Source: Ophiosphaerella korrae | Taxonomy: Eukaryota > Ascomycota > Dothideomycetes > Pleosporales > Phaeosphaeriaceae | Length of the DNA: 64,000 bases | NCBI GenBank assembly: GCA_028456385.1 | Contig: JALNQF010000045.1 | Coordinates: forward strand, 124,001-188,000 | Reading direction: 5' to 3' | Shown: positions 44,328-54,520 of the stretch, in pieces | Position numbering within the stretch: position 1 is the first letter of the stretch | How the letters are laid out: each line of letters opens with the position of its first letter | Made by a program: the position numbers and the translations under genes | The notes under the pieces: model-generated | What the model saw: only the letters and a program-made list of their open reading frames with translations | Database searches by the model: none | What the model was told of the DNA's origin: nothing

Positions 44328-45362
44328 TCACTCCTCGACCAACCCCACCATCCCAAAACTCTCCCTCCAAAGCCTCTCCTCCCCTTCCTCATCATACGCC
44401 CACGTCGCATACCCCTCATTCGCCATGGCAAACATCCCCTCTTCCTTCTCCCTCTCCGCCCAACTCGGCTGCTCCACCAAACCACCCAAATACCTCCCGC
44501 CTTTATCTGCCCACTCCCTCCCAACCGCCGCATAAACCTGCGTCGCAGCCCCCTGCGCGGGACTCTTCAACAAGCGCAAAACATCCTTATCGTTCAGCAT
44601 CGCATCCGCCTCCTCTTTTATGTGCTTCCCCAGCCCCGTTAGGATCCCGCCGGGGTGCAGGGACGTGGCGTGGAGATGGCGCGCGCCGTAGTGGCGCTCG
44701 ATGGCGTTTGCGAGCCAGATATTCGCTACTTTGGACTGCCCGTAGGCGCCCCAGGGCTTGTACTCTGTCTTTTCGAAATTATAGTCGTCGAAGCGGATGG
44801 GGCTGTATGTGTGTGCGGAACTCGAGACGCTGACGTAGCGGCTGGGCCACTCCGGGGTAGCGGACGCGAGCATGGCGTCCTTGAGGAGTTGGAAGAGGAG
44901 GAAGTGGCTGAGGTAATTGGTGGCGAATTGCTGCTCAAAGCCGTCTGTCGTCTTGCCGTATGGTGTCGCCATGATGCCTGCGTTGGCAACTAGGACGTTT
45001 AGTTTTCCGGAGCTTTGTTGCAGGAAGGATGCGGCGCCTGCGCGCACGCTGGAGAAGCTGGAGAGCTCGATTTCGAGGAGGGAGATTTTGCCGCCGCCTG
45101 GATGGTTCTCTTTGAGGATTTGGTCGACGACTTCTTGGCCTTTGGATAGGGTGCGGACTGTACCGTATACGTGGGCGCCTGTGGCGTGAAGGGCCCGTAG
45201 TGTGTCGATGCCTATGCCGGAGGAGACGCCGGTGACGAGGAACACTTTGTCATTCAGTTTACCAAGTAGCCCTTCATCTTGAATGACTTGAAGGGCAGTT
45301 GGTCGAGCATCGCCCGGTCCGCGTAGGTTGGCGACGTTATGGGATTCAGCGTAACGAGACAT
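44328..45362 (-). CDS. Short-chain dehydrogenase/reductase
   Basis: An NAD(P)-dependent oxidoreductase of 344 residues, WWOX/retinol-dehydrogenase-like class. A Rossmann fold near the N-terminus carries the cofactor motif TGVSSGIG. NAGIMA follows, then the catalytic Ser in YVSVSSSAH and the YGQSK active-site Tyr/Lys, followed by LHPGGILTGL. A basic residue (TVRT) at the end of beta-2 suggests NADPH preference. ATG 45362 was chosen because the upstream frame is unlike the family and the protein then starts MSRYAESHNVANLRGPG. No membrane anchor is apparent. The substrate cannot be deduced, and no cluster partners flank it. Confidence 0.92.
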   Translation of the reverse strand: MSRYAESHNVANLRGPGDARPTALQVIQDEGLLGKLNDKVFLVTGVSSGIGIDTLRALHATGAHVYGTVRTLSKGQEVVDQILKENHPGGGKISLLEIELSSFSSVRAGAASFLQQSSGKLNVLVANAGIMATPYGKTTDGFEQQFATNYLSHFLLFQLLKDAMLASATPEWPSRYVSVSSSAHTYSPIRFDDYNFEKTEYKPWGAYGQSKVANIWLANAIERHYGARHLHATSLHPGGILTGLGKHIKEEADAMLNDKDVLRLLKSPAQGAATQVYAAVGREWADKGGRYLGGLVEQPSWAEREKEEGMFAMANEGYATWAYDEEGEERLWRESFGMVGLVEE

Positions 45363-45753
45363 GATTGGGATAAAGAAGGATTGACCCGACTCTGCGACGA
45401 CTTGATGCAGTGATTTTAGGGAATGCGTAGAAAAAAGTACTTTCCAATGGAGTGCTTGGGTTGTGGTTTGGGTGCTAAGATGTTTGGCACACATGAACCT
45501 TCTCTTCTGTCTCTTTATACTTACTCAATTGTTGCCCTATTGCACATATCCGACTTAATTCCGTCTTAGAGTCGCCATCAGCAATATCCTGTCCCCGTCA
45601 CAGCACCGTCGCAAATGTTTATGGATCTAATAATGGAGATATCTAGTCTCCGTTAAATTTTACTGGTTGCCCAGCGAAAGGTAGAGTGGAATCCGTCTAT
45701 GCTACGACCGGTTTTGGTCCGGCGTCGTCTCGTATTCGGACTTAGCCGAGATC

Positions 45754-45789
<36 letters not shown>

Positions 45790-46230
45790 AGAACGGATGC
45801 GTATTCTCTCCTTGTATGCTCTCTATAACACGCACGAATGGTAGGAAAGGTAGGTACCGGGATGATAATCGGCTTTGGGTGTTCAAGTTTTGGGATTGCA
45901 TAGGTACTCCACTAGCATCAGACAAGATTGAAAGCTCGACACAATTAATCATACCTCAGACACCCAAACCCTCATATAACGTAGATGGCAAGCGAGCGGC
46001 GGCCCCCACCAACTTTGTAGGTTATTGCCCTGTATTTGATTTGATTCGATAGAAAAGATAGCAAACTGGATATCTGCTTCATTTGAAGCTAATTGAGTAA
46101 CGCGGCGTTGAGCCACTGTAGGTTGACGTAATATATGCGCGCAAAGTTGGCGAGGGGCGCCCGCTCGCTTGAATACCACGCCCACCCCCAAGGCCAAACT
46201 CTTCGCTAATCTCACACTCTCCACGGAAAC
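45363..46230. other. Intergenic with T30 tract
   Basis: Includes an uninterrupted run of about 30 T at 45758-45787. Nothing else is recognised. The left edge is the SDR promoter. Confidence 0.45.
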
Positions 46231-47194
46231 CTAAAAGTCCTTGGTAAGATCGTAAATCTTCTGGATCTCATGCAACTGCCCCTCATGATCAAACTTGAGA
46301 TCCTTCAACAACCCATCCCCAAACCCAAACACCCACCCATGCACGACCGGAAACTCGTTCTCAGCCCAGCACTGCTGCACCGCGGCCGTCTTGATGATAT
46401 TCCGACACTGCTCGTAGACATTGAGTTCAACCAACCTGTCGTACTTTGTGTTGGGGTCGGCGATGCCGTCGAGCTCGTCTTGGTGCAGGCGGTATACGTC
46501 GCGGATGTTACGCAGCCAGGGGTTCAGGAGGCCCATGTCCTTCGGGGTCATGGCGGCTTTGACGCCGCCGCAGCCGTAGTGGCCGCAGACGATGATGTGC
46601 TTGACTTTGAGGTGGCGGACGGCGTAGTTTACGACGGACATGACGTTGAGGTCGATGTTGTTGACGAGGTTGGCGATGTTGCGGTGGATGAACATTTCGC
46701 CGGGCTCGAGGCCAGTGATGGCTTCGGCGGGGATGCGGGAATCGGAGCAGCCTGGGTTGTACGGTCAGCGTTGGTGTGATGTGATGTGGTGGCTCGTGGT
46801 GAAGGTGAACTGCAATTGACCCACCAATCCACAAGTACTCGGGCGATTGGCCTGCAGACAGGTCCGTGAAGAAGTCGGGCTTCTTCTTCTGCATCTCCTC
46901 CGCCCATTTCTTGTTGTTCTCAAAGATCCTATCATGGCTTTGCTGGAGGTACTTGCGGACCGCCTTTTGCTTTTCAGGATCCTCGGACGCCATTCTGAGA
47001 TTGGATTTCCAGGATAGATGGAAAGGGCGAGCTCCGACGGGTGTTGTTCTAGCCGCTAGAAGCCGAGTGGAAGGAAGGAGAGAAGGAGTGCAGGATGCAG
47101 ATATCACGTCAAATACGCGGGGTCTTGAGTTTGTGTTCGAAACAAAAGATCGACCATGCACCGCCCGGACGGCGCGGGGTGTGTGCGACAGCAT
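46231..47194 (-). CDS. NCE103: Beta-class carbonic anhydrase
   Basis: Interconverts CO2 and bicarbonate, supplying bicarbonate to carboxylases. Two exons (47194-46825 and 46751-46231) give 296 residues. The 73-bp intron (GTGGGT...ACCCAG) falls inside the zinc site, joining YLWI/GCSDSR. The Zn ligands are the Cys of CSDSR and the His and Cys of CGHYGCGG, with the Asp-Arg dyad in the first motif. Between them lie FIHRNIANLV and a NYAVRHLKVKHIIVCGH helix-strand. The N-terminus from ATG 47194 is basic and hydroxylated (MLSHTPRAVRAVHGRSF), consistent with mitochondrial targeting. ATG 46993 (MASEDPEKQ) would give a 229-residue cytosolic form. The symbol follows yeast. Confidence 0.94.
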
Positions 47195-47563
47195 CACCAA
47201 TGCTGATACGGGCCAAGTGTCGCAACACACCGATGGCTTTCTGGCCAACGGATCCCCTTACCCGTCTTTCTCCTTGCGGCCAGGTGCGGTTGAAGCGTTG
47301 AGGTTTGCTTCTGCAACCACCCGATTGGGCGCTCTGACGTCAAAGGATTGCCTAACCCAATCGAACCCTGGTCGGCGATCTTGGTTGACGCGGAGATCTA
47401 GAAACCATTTGTCGGGTCCGGAGATACCATTGCGCAGCATGTTTACGAGAGTGAATTGGCAAAACCCCCTGAAAGGGGAATTTGCGTTGCCAAGTCGTGT
47501 TTCGAAGACATTGTGTCGATATGCAACGTTCAGAGACAACCCTTCTTCCCAGCAGAAAGAGTC
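47195..47563. promoter_or_regulatory. Divergent intergenic region, carbonic anhydrase and DUF3253 genes
   Basis: 369 bp between divergent start codons must hold both promoters. No TATA box or known operator is recognised. Confidence 0.35.
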
Positions 47564-47872
47564 ATGGCAGAAACAAGCCTGGACAGTTCCCAAAAGTCAA
47601 TCATTCTACAGCATGCCGGACGCTTGCTCAACGCGAGACAGTATCCAAAAACCATATGTCCCTCCGAAATCGCCCGGGCATTCTCTGCCACTGAACTAGA
47701 AATGCTAAACGCAGCCGACTGGAGGGCTTCGATGGGTGTGGTGCGCGACGTGATGTGGGAGAAGAGAGAGGCCGGGGAAGTGGAGATACTGCAAAAAGGC
47801 GAGGTGCTCAATGCGGAGAGATTGGAGGATATCAGGGGACCGATTCGGATTCGACAGGTACGAAGTGTATGA
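47564..47872 (+). CDS. DUF3253 small protein
   Basis: A 102-residue protein spanning the whole DUF3253 domain, a winged-helix-like fold of unknown function found in bacteria and fungi. Family marks are KTICPSEIARAF near the N-terminal third, an ADWRASMGVVRDVMWEKREAGEVEI block, and the terminal GPIRIR motif. ATG 47564 was chosen because it is just upstream of the first predicted helix; an earlier in-frame ATG at 47456 would add 36 unrelated residues. There is no signal or membrane segment. The beta-carbonic anhydrase gene diverges from it. The role is unknown; the winged helix suggests nucleic-acid or protein binding. Confidence 0.85.
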   Translation: MAETSLDSSQKSIILQHAGRLLNARQYPKTICPSEIARAFSATELEMLNAADWRASMGVVRDVMWEKREAGEVEILQKGEVLNAERLEDIRGPIRIRQVRSV

Positions 47873-48002
47873 GAAGCTGCATGCCCTTGTATTATTGTAT
47901 GTTATACAACGCCAGTAGTGCCCTGCCATGGATGCCATGTACGAATGAAAGGATGTCGCTTTGCCTGGCGCCACAGTACGCCATTTACTCCAAGATTCGA
48001 AA

Positions 48003-49048
48003 TCAATTGTCTGGGTGCTTGACCCCACTCTCGTCCAAGCCCTGCCACTTTTCGTCCCATCCGTGCCGAGTGTCGGTTGCACTACCTGCGTTCCCTTCCT
48101 GTGCTAATCTGCGAATGTCGCTCCAATACTCCAATTTCTTGCACTCCGCATCTGCAGCCTCAATGGCCTTCATGAGGTTGTTGATCCTGCGTTCCTCCAC
48201 TTCCCCCTCAGGCTTGCCCGACTCCTGGTGTTCTTCACGGTGTGACTTGGCCGCATCGAAGCGATCCATGAGGGTCGAGAGAAGCTGGCGGCGCGAATTC
48301 TGGAAGATGAGCATGGACATGATTGTCGGTATCTAAGAACGTTAGTTATGTTCAAGAGGGTTGGAGGTGACATTGGTACCTGTTCAGCCAAGTAGTGTAG
48401 TTCCTCCCCTCCGTCATCGATGAATTTGTGAATAACGACAATCTTTTCTCGGTCGATAGCCGCCTTCTTCAATTTGCTCATCAACGTGGCAATGTCCTTG
48501 ACTTCGTCATTGACAGATGTTGAATTGCTCGCCTGCACGCTTAGAGTACCTAGCGTGGTCGTCCTCGCTAGAGTCGTTCCAACGCTAAATGTGTCGCCGA
48601 ATAGTCTCTCTCGTATGGCCTCTTTGGTCTTGGGTGGCAACTTTTGCTTGACGCGCCTTCGTAACCAGCGTCTTCTCCTCACAAAGCTGTGGAACCATGG
48701 ATGGTTACCGTGCCACGGCGAGCCCTTGAATAGCAGGCTGTATTGCCATCCTTCCTCATCCACATCCAAACTCATATCCACATACCAGCTCTTCCAGTCC
48801 CACATCCAGCTCGGGTCAGGTACTTGTGCGTTCGTGATATTGACGGCTGAGGGCTTGAACTTCGAGTCTACCCAGGGCGCTGGGTCAATCCTGAAATTCC
48901 ATAATGCTTTGGATGAGAAGAGGGGTATGCCAAAGACGAACCAGCCGCGCTGGTTCTCGTAGAGGATATCGATGTGCGAGTCTGTTGGTGTTTCCGGCGT
49001 GTTGTCGCCCTCGGTCTGGTCAACAAGATGTATTTGTTGGTCTGCCAT
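48003..49048 (-). CDS. Single-dysferlin-domain protein, Spo73/Mug65-like
   Basis: Two exons (49048-48380 and 48332-48003) encode 332 residues. The 47-bp intron (GTACCA donor, ATAACTAACG branch, CTTAG acceptor) is in phase. Residues about 25-120 form a peroxin/dysferlin domain: ENQRGWFVFGIPLFSSKALWNF, DPAPWVD, then DPSWMWDWKSWYVDMSLDVDEEGWQY. The Trp pairs are the hallmark of the DysF N/C halves. The following RRRRWLRRRVK stretch is basic. The C-terminal part is helical. The same domain occurs in yeast Spo73, needed for prospore membrane extension, and in fission yeast Mug65. A role in membrane lipid transfer or sporulation is inferred. No membrane helix is visible. Confidence 0.82.
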
Positions 49049-49488
49049 GTTGTTTATGGCAGCAGCTTTTGGGGTGGTAGGCGTCACGCCGTTGTTATCG
49101 TGGCAGCATGGAGTCGACGTGTTCCGCAGGCAAGGACGTTGCGCGAGGCGTCACAAAGGGGCAGCCAACAAAGGTATACGAAACAGAAGGAAGTCGCAGC
49201 AGCGCATGTAATCTGAAATATGAACTTGCTATAAACGGAAATAATTAGAAAGAAATCAAACGCTTTAAAGGAGTGAAGGCAGGCTCTGCACCATTGTGAA
49301 AGTGCAGGCAAGGCTTCAAGGTCGAAGATCTGGTTCGCGCTGCGTTGGTGGCCGTGCGCAAGCTAGGCCATTACGTCACTGCTGCCATCCATCATGCGAT
49401 TCCCCTCTTTACCCACTTATTCAATACGTACCCAGCTCGTACCACCCTCCACCCCATTCAACCTCTCCCAAAACCTCTACAAATCATA
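49049..49488. promoter_or_regulatory. Divergent intergenic region
   Basis: 440 bp between two divergent genes. The part next to 49489 is C/T-rich (CACCCTCCACCCCATTC), a common fungal initiation tract. Confidence 0.35.
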
Positions 49489-50033
49489 ATGTCCAGACGT
49501 GTACTTCCCACACTTGGAGTTGTCGCAGCTGGTGGAATCGGTTACTATTTGTACAGTGCTGGCGGAGACCCAAAGCTTGCTGAGAAGAAAGCTGAGCGTA
49601 CGTGAGGCCAGAAAGCAACCAAATTGGGTTGGACTGACGACCACAGACGATGCCGCCAATGCGCTTAGGCGTATAAAGGGTGACTTCCCGGGCCAGGACA
49701 AAGAGGCCAAGAAAGCTGGCGAGGAGGGGTACGAGGCGATACGCTCAACTGCCCAGCAATATGTCCGTTTATTACGGTCTCCATAGCAATGACATTACTG
49801 ACTTAACGTAGGCAAGCCAGGCCAGGACGGAGGCGCACAAGGCTGAAGAGAAGTTCGATCAATATAGCGCAGAGGCAAAGAAGAAGTACGAGGAGGCAAA
49901 GCGGCAAGCCGAGGCGCAATTCAGCAGTGCCGGCAAAGAAGTCAATGCTGCGGCGAACAAGTTCGACCAAAAGGTCCTCGAGGACACACAAAAGTCAAAG
50001 AGCTGGTTTGGCTCGTGGTTCGGCGGCAAATAG
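49489..50033 (+). CDS. Small N-terminally anchored helical protein
   Basis: Three exons (49489-49597, 49647-49762, 49812-50033) encode 148 residues. The N-terminus is a short membrane segment (RVLPTLGVVAAGGIGYYLYSAGGDP). The remainder is a long charged helix with LEA/apolipoprotein-like heptads (KAEEKFDQYSAEAKKKYEEA), ending KSWFGSWFGGK. It resembles a fungal group labelled calcofluor white hypersensitive protein, which would imply a link to cell-wall stress, though the biochemical role is unknown. The 3' end (WFGSWF) may be an amphipathic membrane-binding tip. Introns are 49 bp each; the second has a weak GTCCGT donor but TTAACGTAG at its end. Confidence 0.75.
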
Positions 50034-50584
50034 GTGCTAGCTTGATCATGGGCTGAAAATTACATGCGCTATTTAGCACCGGGGTACAAGGGAGCTGAGC
50101 TTGTTATCTTAATACGATCCATGATACCTTCTCATACCGCTTTCAAGTTGACCGTGCGATTGTGGGCCGAAAAGCAGCATGTGGTGCATTGACACGTGAA
50201 TGCGCAAATACCTTCGTCATCGTGACAATGGCGCATCTTGGGCCCACGATAATGAAAAAAACTAAAGAAGGGTTGGTCGACGGACGTTTGTGAGCGAAAG
50301 GAGAATAAAAGGAGAATAGGCTCTGCCCAAGCTTGCTCGTTTGAGAGATGATATTGGAACGGTGGATGGCGCGACATGATTGGCGGTCTGGACGCGGCGC
50401 GAACGCGAACGCGCCAAGGAAGAAGGAGCGCGTTTCAATCATTCCCATTTGCCCACCCCTCGGCACATAAACACCACGAACCTCGACTCGGCCTCCACAT
50501 TACACCACATCACATTACTTTCCCAGCATTGATTCTCTATCTCATCTCTCTATCCATTTTTCCAGCCGCGCCGCCATCACCACC
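50034..50584. other. Intergenic, promoter of CDT1
   Basis: No gene is seen. GC-rich sequence with ACGCGGCGCGAACGCGAACG near 50392 contains two GCGAACGCG-like units next to ACGCG. This resembles MCB (ACGCGT-core) sites of G1/S genes, but no exact ACGCGT is present, so this is only suggestive. Confidence 0.35.
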
Positions 50585-51712
50585 ATGTCTGCTATTGCTC
50601 CTGGTCAGCTGCCAGCAGAATTGCTCAACCTCCTGGCGCTACATTCATCCTTCCTCACCGCGCTGTCGCTGCATTACGCACACAACGGCACTTCAACGCC
50701 TGCCGATCTTCGAGACCTGACCGCGTCGACCACCAAAGTATGGCGCCATCGACAGGTTACATATGATGATATCCGACTCCTCATTGGCGTTCTCGACCAC
50801 AGCCCCTCTGGGCAGCACAATCCCTACTATCTGTCCGACTACGGTCGCGGCAAGATTTGCATGGAGATCAAGGACGACAGCCCGCTCATAAATGGCATGA
50901 CGCGTCTTAATGAAGAGGGGCTTCAGAACATGTTCAAGGATGGATTGGATAATCTATGGTCACAATGGCGAACATCGCAACACTTGGCAACACGCCCAAT
51001 CGCAGCCCCAAAGAGAGGACGTGGACGACCGAAGAAGGCCCATGCCAATCAGCCGTGCCTAGAGGCGCTGCTTGACGACGACGCAATTCCAAAGTTTCTT
51101 TCGCAGCTTCCGCTCGCCGATGTTACAATTTGCTCATCACTCACTACCCTTGCGCCGCTACAAGAAAAAGGACGAAAGAGGCTAAGAGAGTTCAAGGAAA
51201 GTGTGCAACAAGGTCGTGCCCAGAAGAAGACCCGGCCATCTATCGGCAAAGAGAATGAGCCCGCATCGGCACAAAATCTACAAGTGTCACCGGCCCAGAC
51301 GAAGATCACCGAGTACGCGGCCGTTCGCAAAACAAATCTACTTGATCGCATTCTTGCCAAGCAAGAAGCTGCCAAGAGCGGTCCCGCCGCTCCCACAACT
51401 GCGGAGTTACAACGAAGGGCAGCTTTACAACGCGCACCGGAAGTCCTTCGTCTTCTTTCTTTGCTCTGCGCCAGCAAGCCAGGCGTGCGTGTTTCTTTCT
51501 CAACACAAACTCTTCTCCAGTCTCTGCGCGGCTCAATCCGATCTCCAATTTCGCAAGAGGAGGCGATGAAATGCATCGAAGTGCTGGCGTGTGAAGTCGC
51601 CCCAGGGTATGTGTCGATTGTTAGCATGGGTGCTATTTCTAGCGTGGTCGTAAATCAGGCTGTAAGGCCCACTGACGTCAAAACACGTCTTGTTGCTCTC
51701 GGCGCGGCATGA
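50585..51712 (+). CDS. CDT1: DNA replication licensing factor Cdt1
   Basis: Cdt1 loads the MCM2-7 helicase onto ORC-bound origins in G1. The 375-residue single-exon protein has an N-terminal winged-helix-like region (about 5-130), an AT-hook-like PKRGRGRPKKA at about 140-150, a basic linker, and a C-terminal winged helix (about 250-370) with LLDRILAKQEA, AELQRRAALQRAPEVLRLLSLL and a final VALGAA. The C-terminal block is the conserved MCM-binding Cdt1 domain. Residues 238-249 (QTKITEYAAVRK) resemble a PCNA-interacting degron. It is shorter than animal Cdt1 and lacks the long disordered N-terminus. SP-type phosphosites are few (VSPAQT). Confidence 0.85.
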   Translation: MSAIAPGQLPAELLNLLALHSSFLTALSLHYAHNGTSTPADLRDLTASTTKVWRHRQVTYDDIRLLIGVLDHSPSGQHNPYYLSDYGRGKICMEIKDDSPLINGMTRLNEEGLQNMFKDGLDNLWSQWRTSQHLATRPIAAPKRGRGRPKKAHANQPCLEALLDDDAIPKFLSQLPLADVTICSSLTTLAPLQEKGRKRLREFKESVQQGRAQKKTRPSIGKENEPASAQNLQVSPAQTKITEYAAVRKTNLLDRILAKQEAAKSGPAAPTTAELQRRAALQRAPEVLRLLSLLCASKPGVRVSFSTQTLLQSLRGSIRSPISQEEAMKCIEVLACEVAPGYVSIVSMGAISSVVVNQAVRPTDVKTRLVALGAA

Positions 51713-52446
51713 ATCCGGGGCATAATGTATTTCGTTTTTTATCCACAGTAGTACAGTCATTCGACTTCAGCATTTGCATAGCGACAGATTTGGATTTTGG
51801 TCTATTTTGGATGTGAAACTTATGTGCTTCAGCTATAGCCTCAATACAGTCCTATCAATTTTCTCCAACTTCGGATGTTCCGTTCTGTTGATCCATCTTG
51901 ACTTCGCATCTGAAGCGCAACGCGTGTCGTATACCGTGTTCCTGGAGATCGTCCCCGCATAGCAAGCTTCGGGACGCTTAATTCGTTCCAAAACCTCCAT
52001 CGACATGGAACCAAACTGGGATCCGCTGGATCGTGAAAACCTACGGACAACTCTCCGCTACCTTCACACTGTCTTGGCAGTTGACTGTGAGATCATAGCA
52101 ATCAATGTCATACTACAAAGGCTGAGTTGACAGGACGGGCGGGAGATACCGACGATGCCCAACCCACCAACCCATGTCCGTCTTCTAACGATAGAAGCCA
52201 GAACACCAGCCCAGGCTGATCAAATTGCATAACGATACTAGGTATCAACGCAGATCCACACGTATGCCCGCGTCCATCTAGTTTAGGTATTGGCCTGATT
52301 ATGATGAGACTTGACGTCTGCCGTCCCGCTGGAACAACGGGGGAGGATGAAGTATATAAACGTGCTCGAGGCACACCTTTGACTGCACTCATCCACTCGA
52401 GCAGCCATCGATTTGACATTGATAGCAATCAACGCAGTCAACAAAT
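51713..52446. other. Intergenic, nothing recognised
   Basis: No gene is found. The right end has a TATATAA box at about 52353, roughly 95 bp before the polyproline-protein ATG. Confidence 0.45.
52351..52360 (+). promoter_or_regulatory. Putative TATA box
   Basis: AGTATATAAA lies about 90 bp upstream of the ATG at 52447. The spacing and orientation fit a core promoter for the secreted protein gene. Confidence 0.4.
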
Positions 52447-53196
52447 ATGAGATCCTCGACTTTGATTCTCGCCTTCTCGGCGGCCCTCATGCAGGGGGCG
52501 GTGGCTGCACCACACGCCTTTGTTGTGCCTCGACAGGGTAGGTTTGATATTCCTAATTGGGAAGCATGAGGATGTGGACTGGCTACTGACGATGTTGTAG
52601 ATGCAACGCTGCCTTCGGCTCCGTCTGGCGCGGTGCCACCACCACCACCACCGCCTCCAAGTGGTGCTCCTGCACCGCCACCTCCTCCACCTGAGGGTGG
52701 TGCGCCTCCGCCCCCGCCGCCTGATGCCAAGGGCAAAGGCAAGGGAAAGAAGGGCAAAGGAGGAGAAGTCCCTCCTGCTCCTCCAGGTGCTGGTGCTCCT
52801 CCACCGCCCCCTCCCCCTAGTAACGGTACCGCACCTCCTCCTCCTCCACCTGGAGGTGCTCCTCCACCGCCCCCTCCCCCTGGTAACGGTACCGCACCTC
52901 CTCCTCCTCCTCCTCCTCCACCTGGAGGTGCAGTTCCACCACCACCACCCCCAAGTGGTGCTCCCCCTCCACCTCCTCCTGGCGATGCTCCTCTGCCACC
53001 ACCACCAGCTGGCAGTGGTGCTCCTCCTCCACCTCCTCTTGGCGATGCTCCCCCACCACCACCCCCAGCTGATGGTGCTGCACCTCCTCCACCTCCAGCT
53101 AACGGCGCCGCACCTCCCGCGAAAGGCAAAGGCGCGGGCGCAGGAGCTGGTGCAGCCCCTGTTGCAAAGGGCAACGCAATTCGCCGAAACCGGTAG
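52447..53196 (+). CDS. Secreted polyproline-repeat protein
   Basis: Two exons (52447-52537 and 52601-53196) encode 228 residues. Exon 1 is essentially a signal peptide (MRSSTLILAFSAALMQGAVA then APHAFVVPRQ, a Kex2-like VPR site). Exon 2 has about 12 blocks of P5-P9 separated by Gly-Ala/Ser-Gly spacers (SGAP, GGAP, GNGTAP, GDAP), with two Lys/Gly-rich interruptions (GKGKGKKGKGG and AKGKGAGAGAG). It ends in a basic tail (NAIRRNR). Such runs usually occur inside the cell in formins, where profilin binds. Here the leader points to export, so it may be a wall-bound or adhesive protein. No GPI signal is visible. The repeats should be length-polymorphic. Confidence 0.8.
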
Positions 53197-54120
53197 ATTG
53201 TTACGATACGACATGAAAACGACTTATTAAGACTTGATGTGCAGGCCCCAGGAGGGTTAGGCAGATTGAATGGATTTTCTTTATATTATAAATAGGTACA
53301 TATACATACATATACATACATATACATAGGTACATATACATACATATACATACTACAGCAATATATTGGGTATACCGAGTTTTTGTTTCATGGTGTGTGT
53401 TTTGACGTGAGGCGGGGTTTTGAGCGTTTGATATGGCATTTAGGGTTGATCATATCCTTGATGTACATCTGCGTGACTTGTTGGAGATGGGGCAGATTAG
53501 AGTGTCGGTGGAATGGCCATCCAAGACAAAATAGCTGTGTTCAATGGCGGTTAGGATGAGAAAGGGAAGAGAAGAAAGAACATGTAGAGGGACCCAAAGC
53601 TCGGGAGTATATCACAGATCCATGATTCCATTTCAAGCGAGCGCTTTTTAGTACGATTATCCTACCTTCCAAACGTCTTTGGACACCGACTAAAAATCGA
53701 CATCTCCATCACGAAGCCTCATCGTGCTACTGCCTTGTGACAAAGATCCTCGATCTTGCTCCTAAAGCCAGAGCGATGGCATTATGCCATGTTTGATAAA
53801 AGTTATTTGGATCGAATATGGTTGCTCGCCCAACGCTACGATTCTAATTCAGTACCCCTGCCCAAGGCCGTTATAGTCAAAGGCAGCTGCTATAAGAAAT
53901 TAATTTCAGAGTATTTTTATTTTAAGATTTTCCACACTAACATCATACTAACCTTGACAGAGCGGCCAGATGTGTGCGTCAGGTATTGAAATAATTCCAA
54001 CAAATGACCATTTTCTCTAGAAGATATCTCTTCTCAACAGCGGGACCAATTGGAAAGACGGGCTCCTAGCCAACAAAAAAGACATTCGACAAAACACCCC
54101 AATAGCTCGAACGCAAACCG
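53197..54120. other. Intergenic with microsatellite
   Basis: A TACATA-type tandem repeat occupies about 53297-53356. After it come AT-rich, gene-free sequences leading into the retrotransposon debris. Confidence 0.5.
53297..53356. repeat. TACATA-type microsatellite
   Basis: Interrupted tandem array of TACATA/TATACATACA units over about 60 bp, in the 3' flank of the polyproline gene. Confidence 0.8.
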
Positions 54121-54520
54121 CAAGAAATTGGTTACTTTATAAATACCAGGGCAAAATTGGGTTTCTGATGCACACATCTCTCAAAACTCGACCAGACATA
54201 GCTTTTGCAACCTCAAAACTAGCCCAATTCCTTATGGACCCTGGTACTAAGCACCATATGGCAGCAGGTCAAATTGCACTCTATCTCTAGTGCACTAAAT
54301 CAAGAGATTTCGAACTTTGTGGACATAAGTGTCTTAAAGTGGCAAGTGATGCCTCCTTTGTAGGGAATAATCTCGATAGGAGGACCATACGAGGCTATAT
54401 CAGCAAGCTGTTTAGTAGACAAATTTATTGCGTGCTTTCTCATAGCGAATTAAGGAAGGCACATACCTATATCGAAAACTACTTACGGCGTTCAATGCTA
54501 AGTTACCTAATCAGACGATA
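54120..54520 (+). mobile_element. Ty1/Copia retrotransposon remnant (RNase H region)
   Basis: Translation, with stops, gives the end of a Copia polyprotein: a YQGKIGFLM...TRPDIAFATSKLAQFL segment (canonical YxxxVGSLxYLxxxTRPDIAYAVxxLSQF) at about 54145-54230. The RNase H part follows: LCGHKCLKVASDASFVGN, RTIRGYISKLF, then the SHSELRKAHTYIE region. A TAG interrupts it near 54288. Only this 3' portion is recognisable, and the rest is degraded. Confidence 0.8.

Noticed and set aside
45653..45952. Minus-strand frame containing a polylysine run
   Set aside because: The lysines are only the complement of the T30 tract. No other protein-like sequence.
46866..47699. 277-codon plus-strand frame
   Set aside because: Crosses the carbonic anhydrase exon in antisense and the start of the DUF3253 gene. 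No domain.
52438..53214. 258-codon minus-strand Trp/Arg-rich frame
   Set aside because: Artefact of the complementary strand of CC(N) proline repeats.
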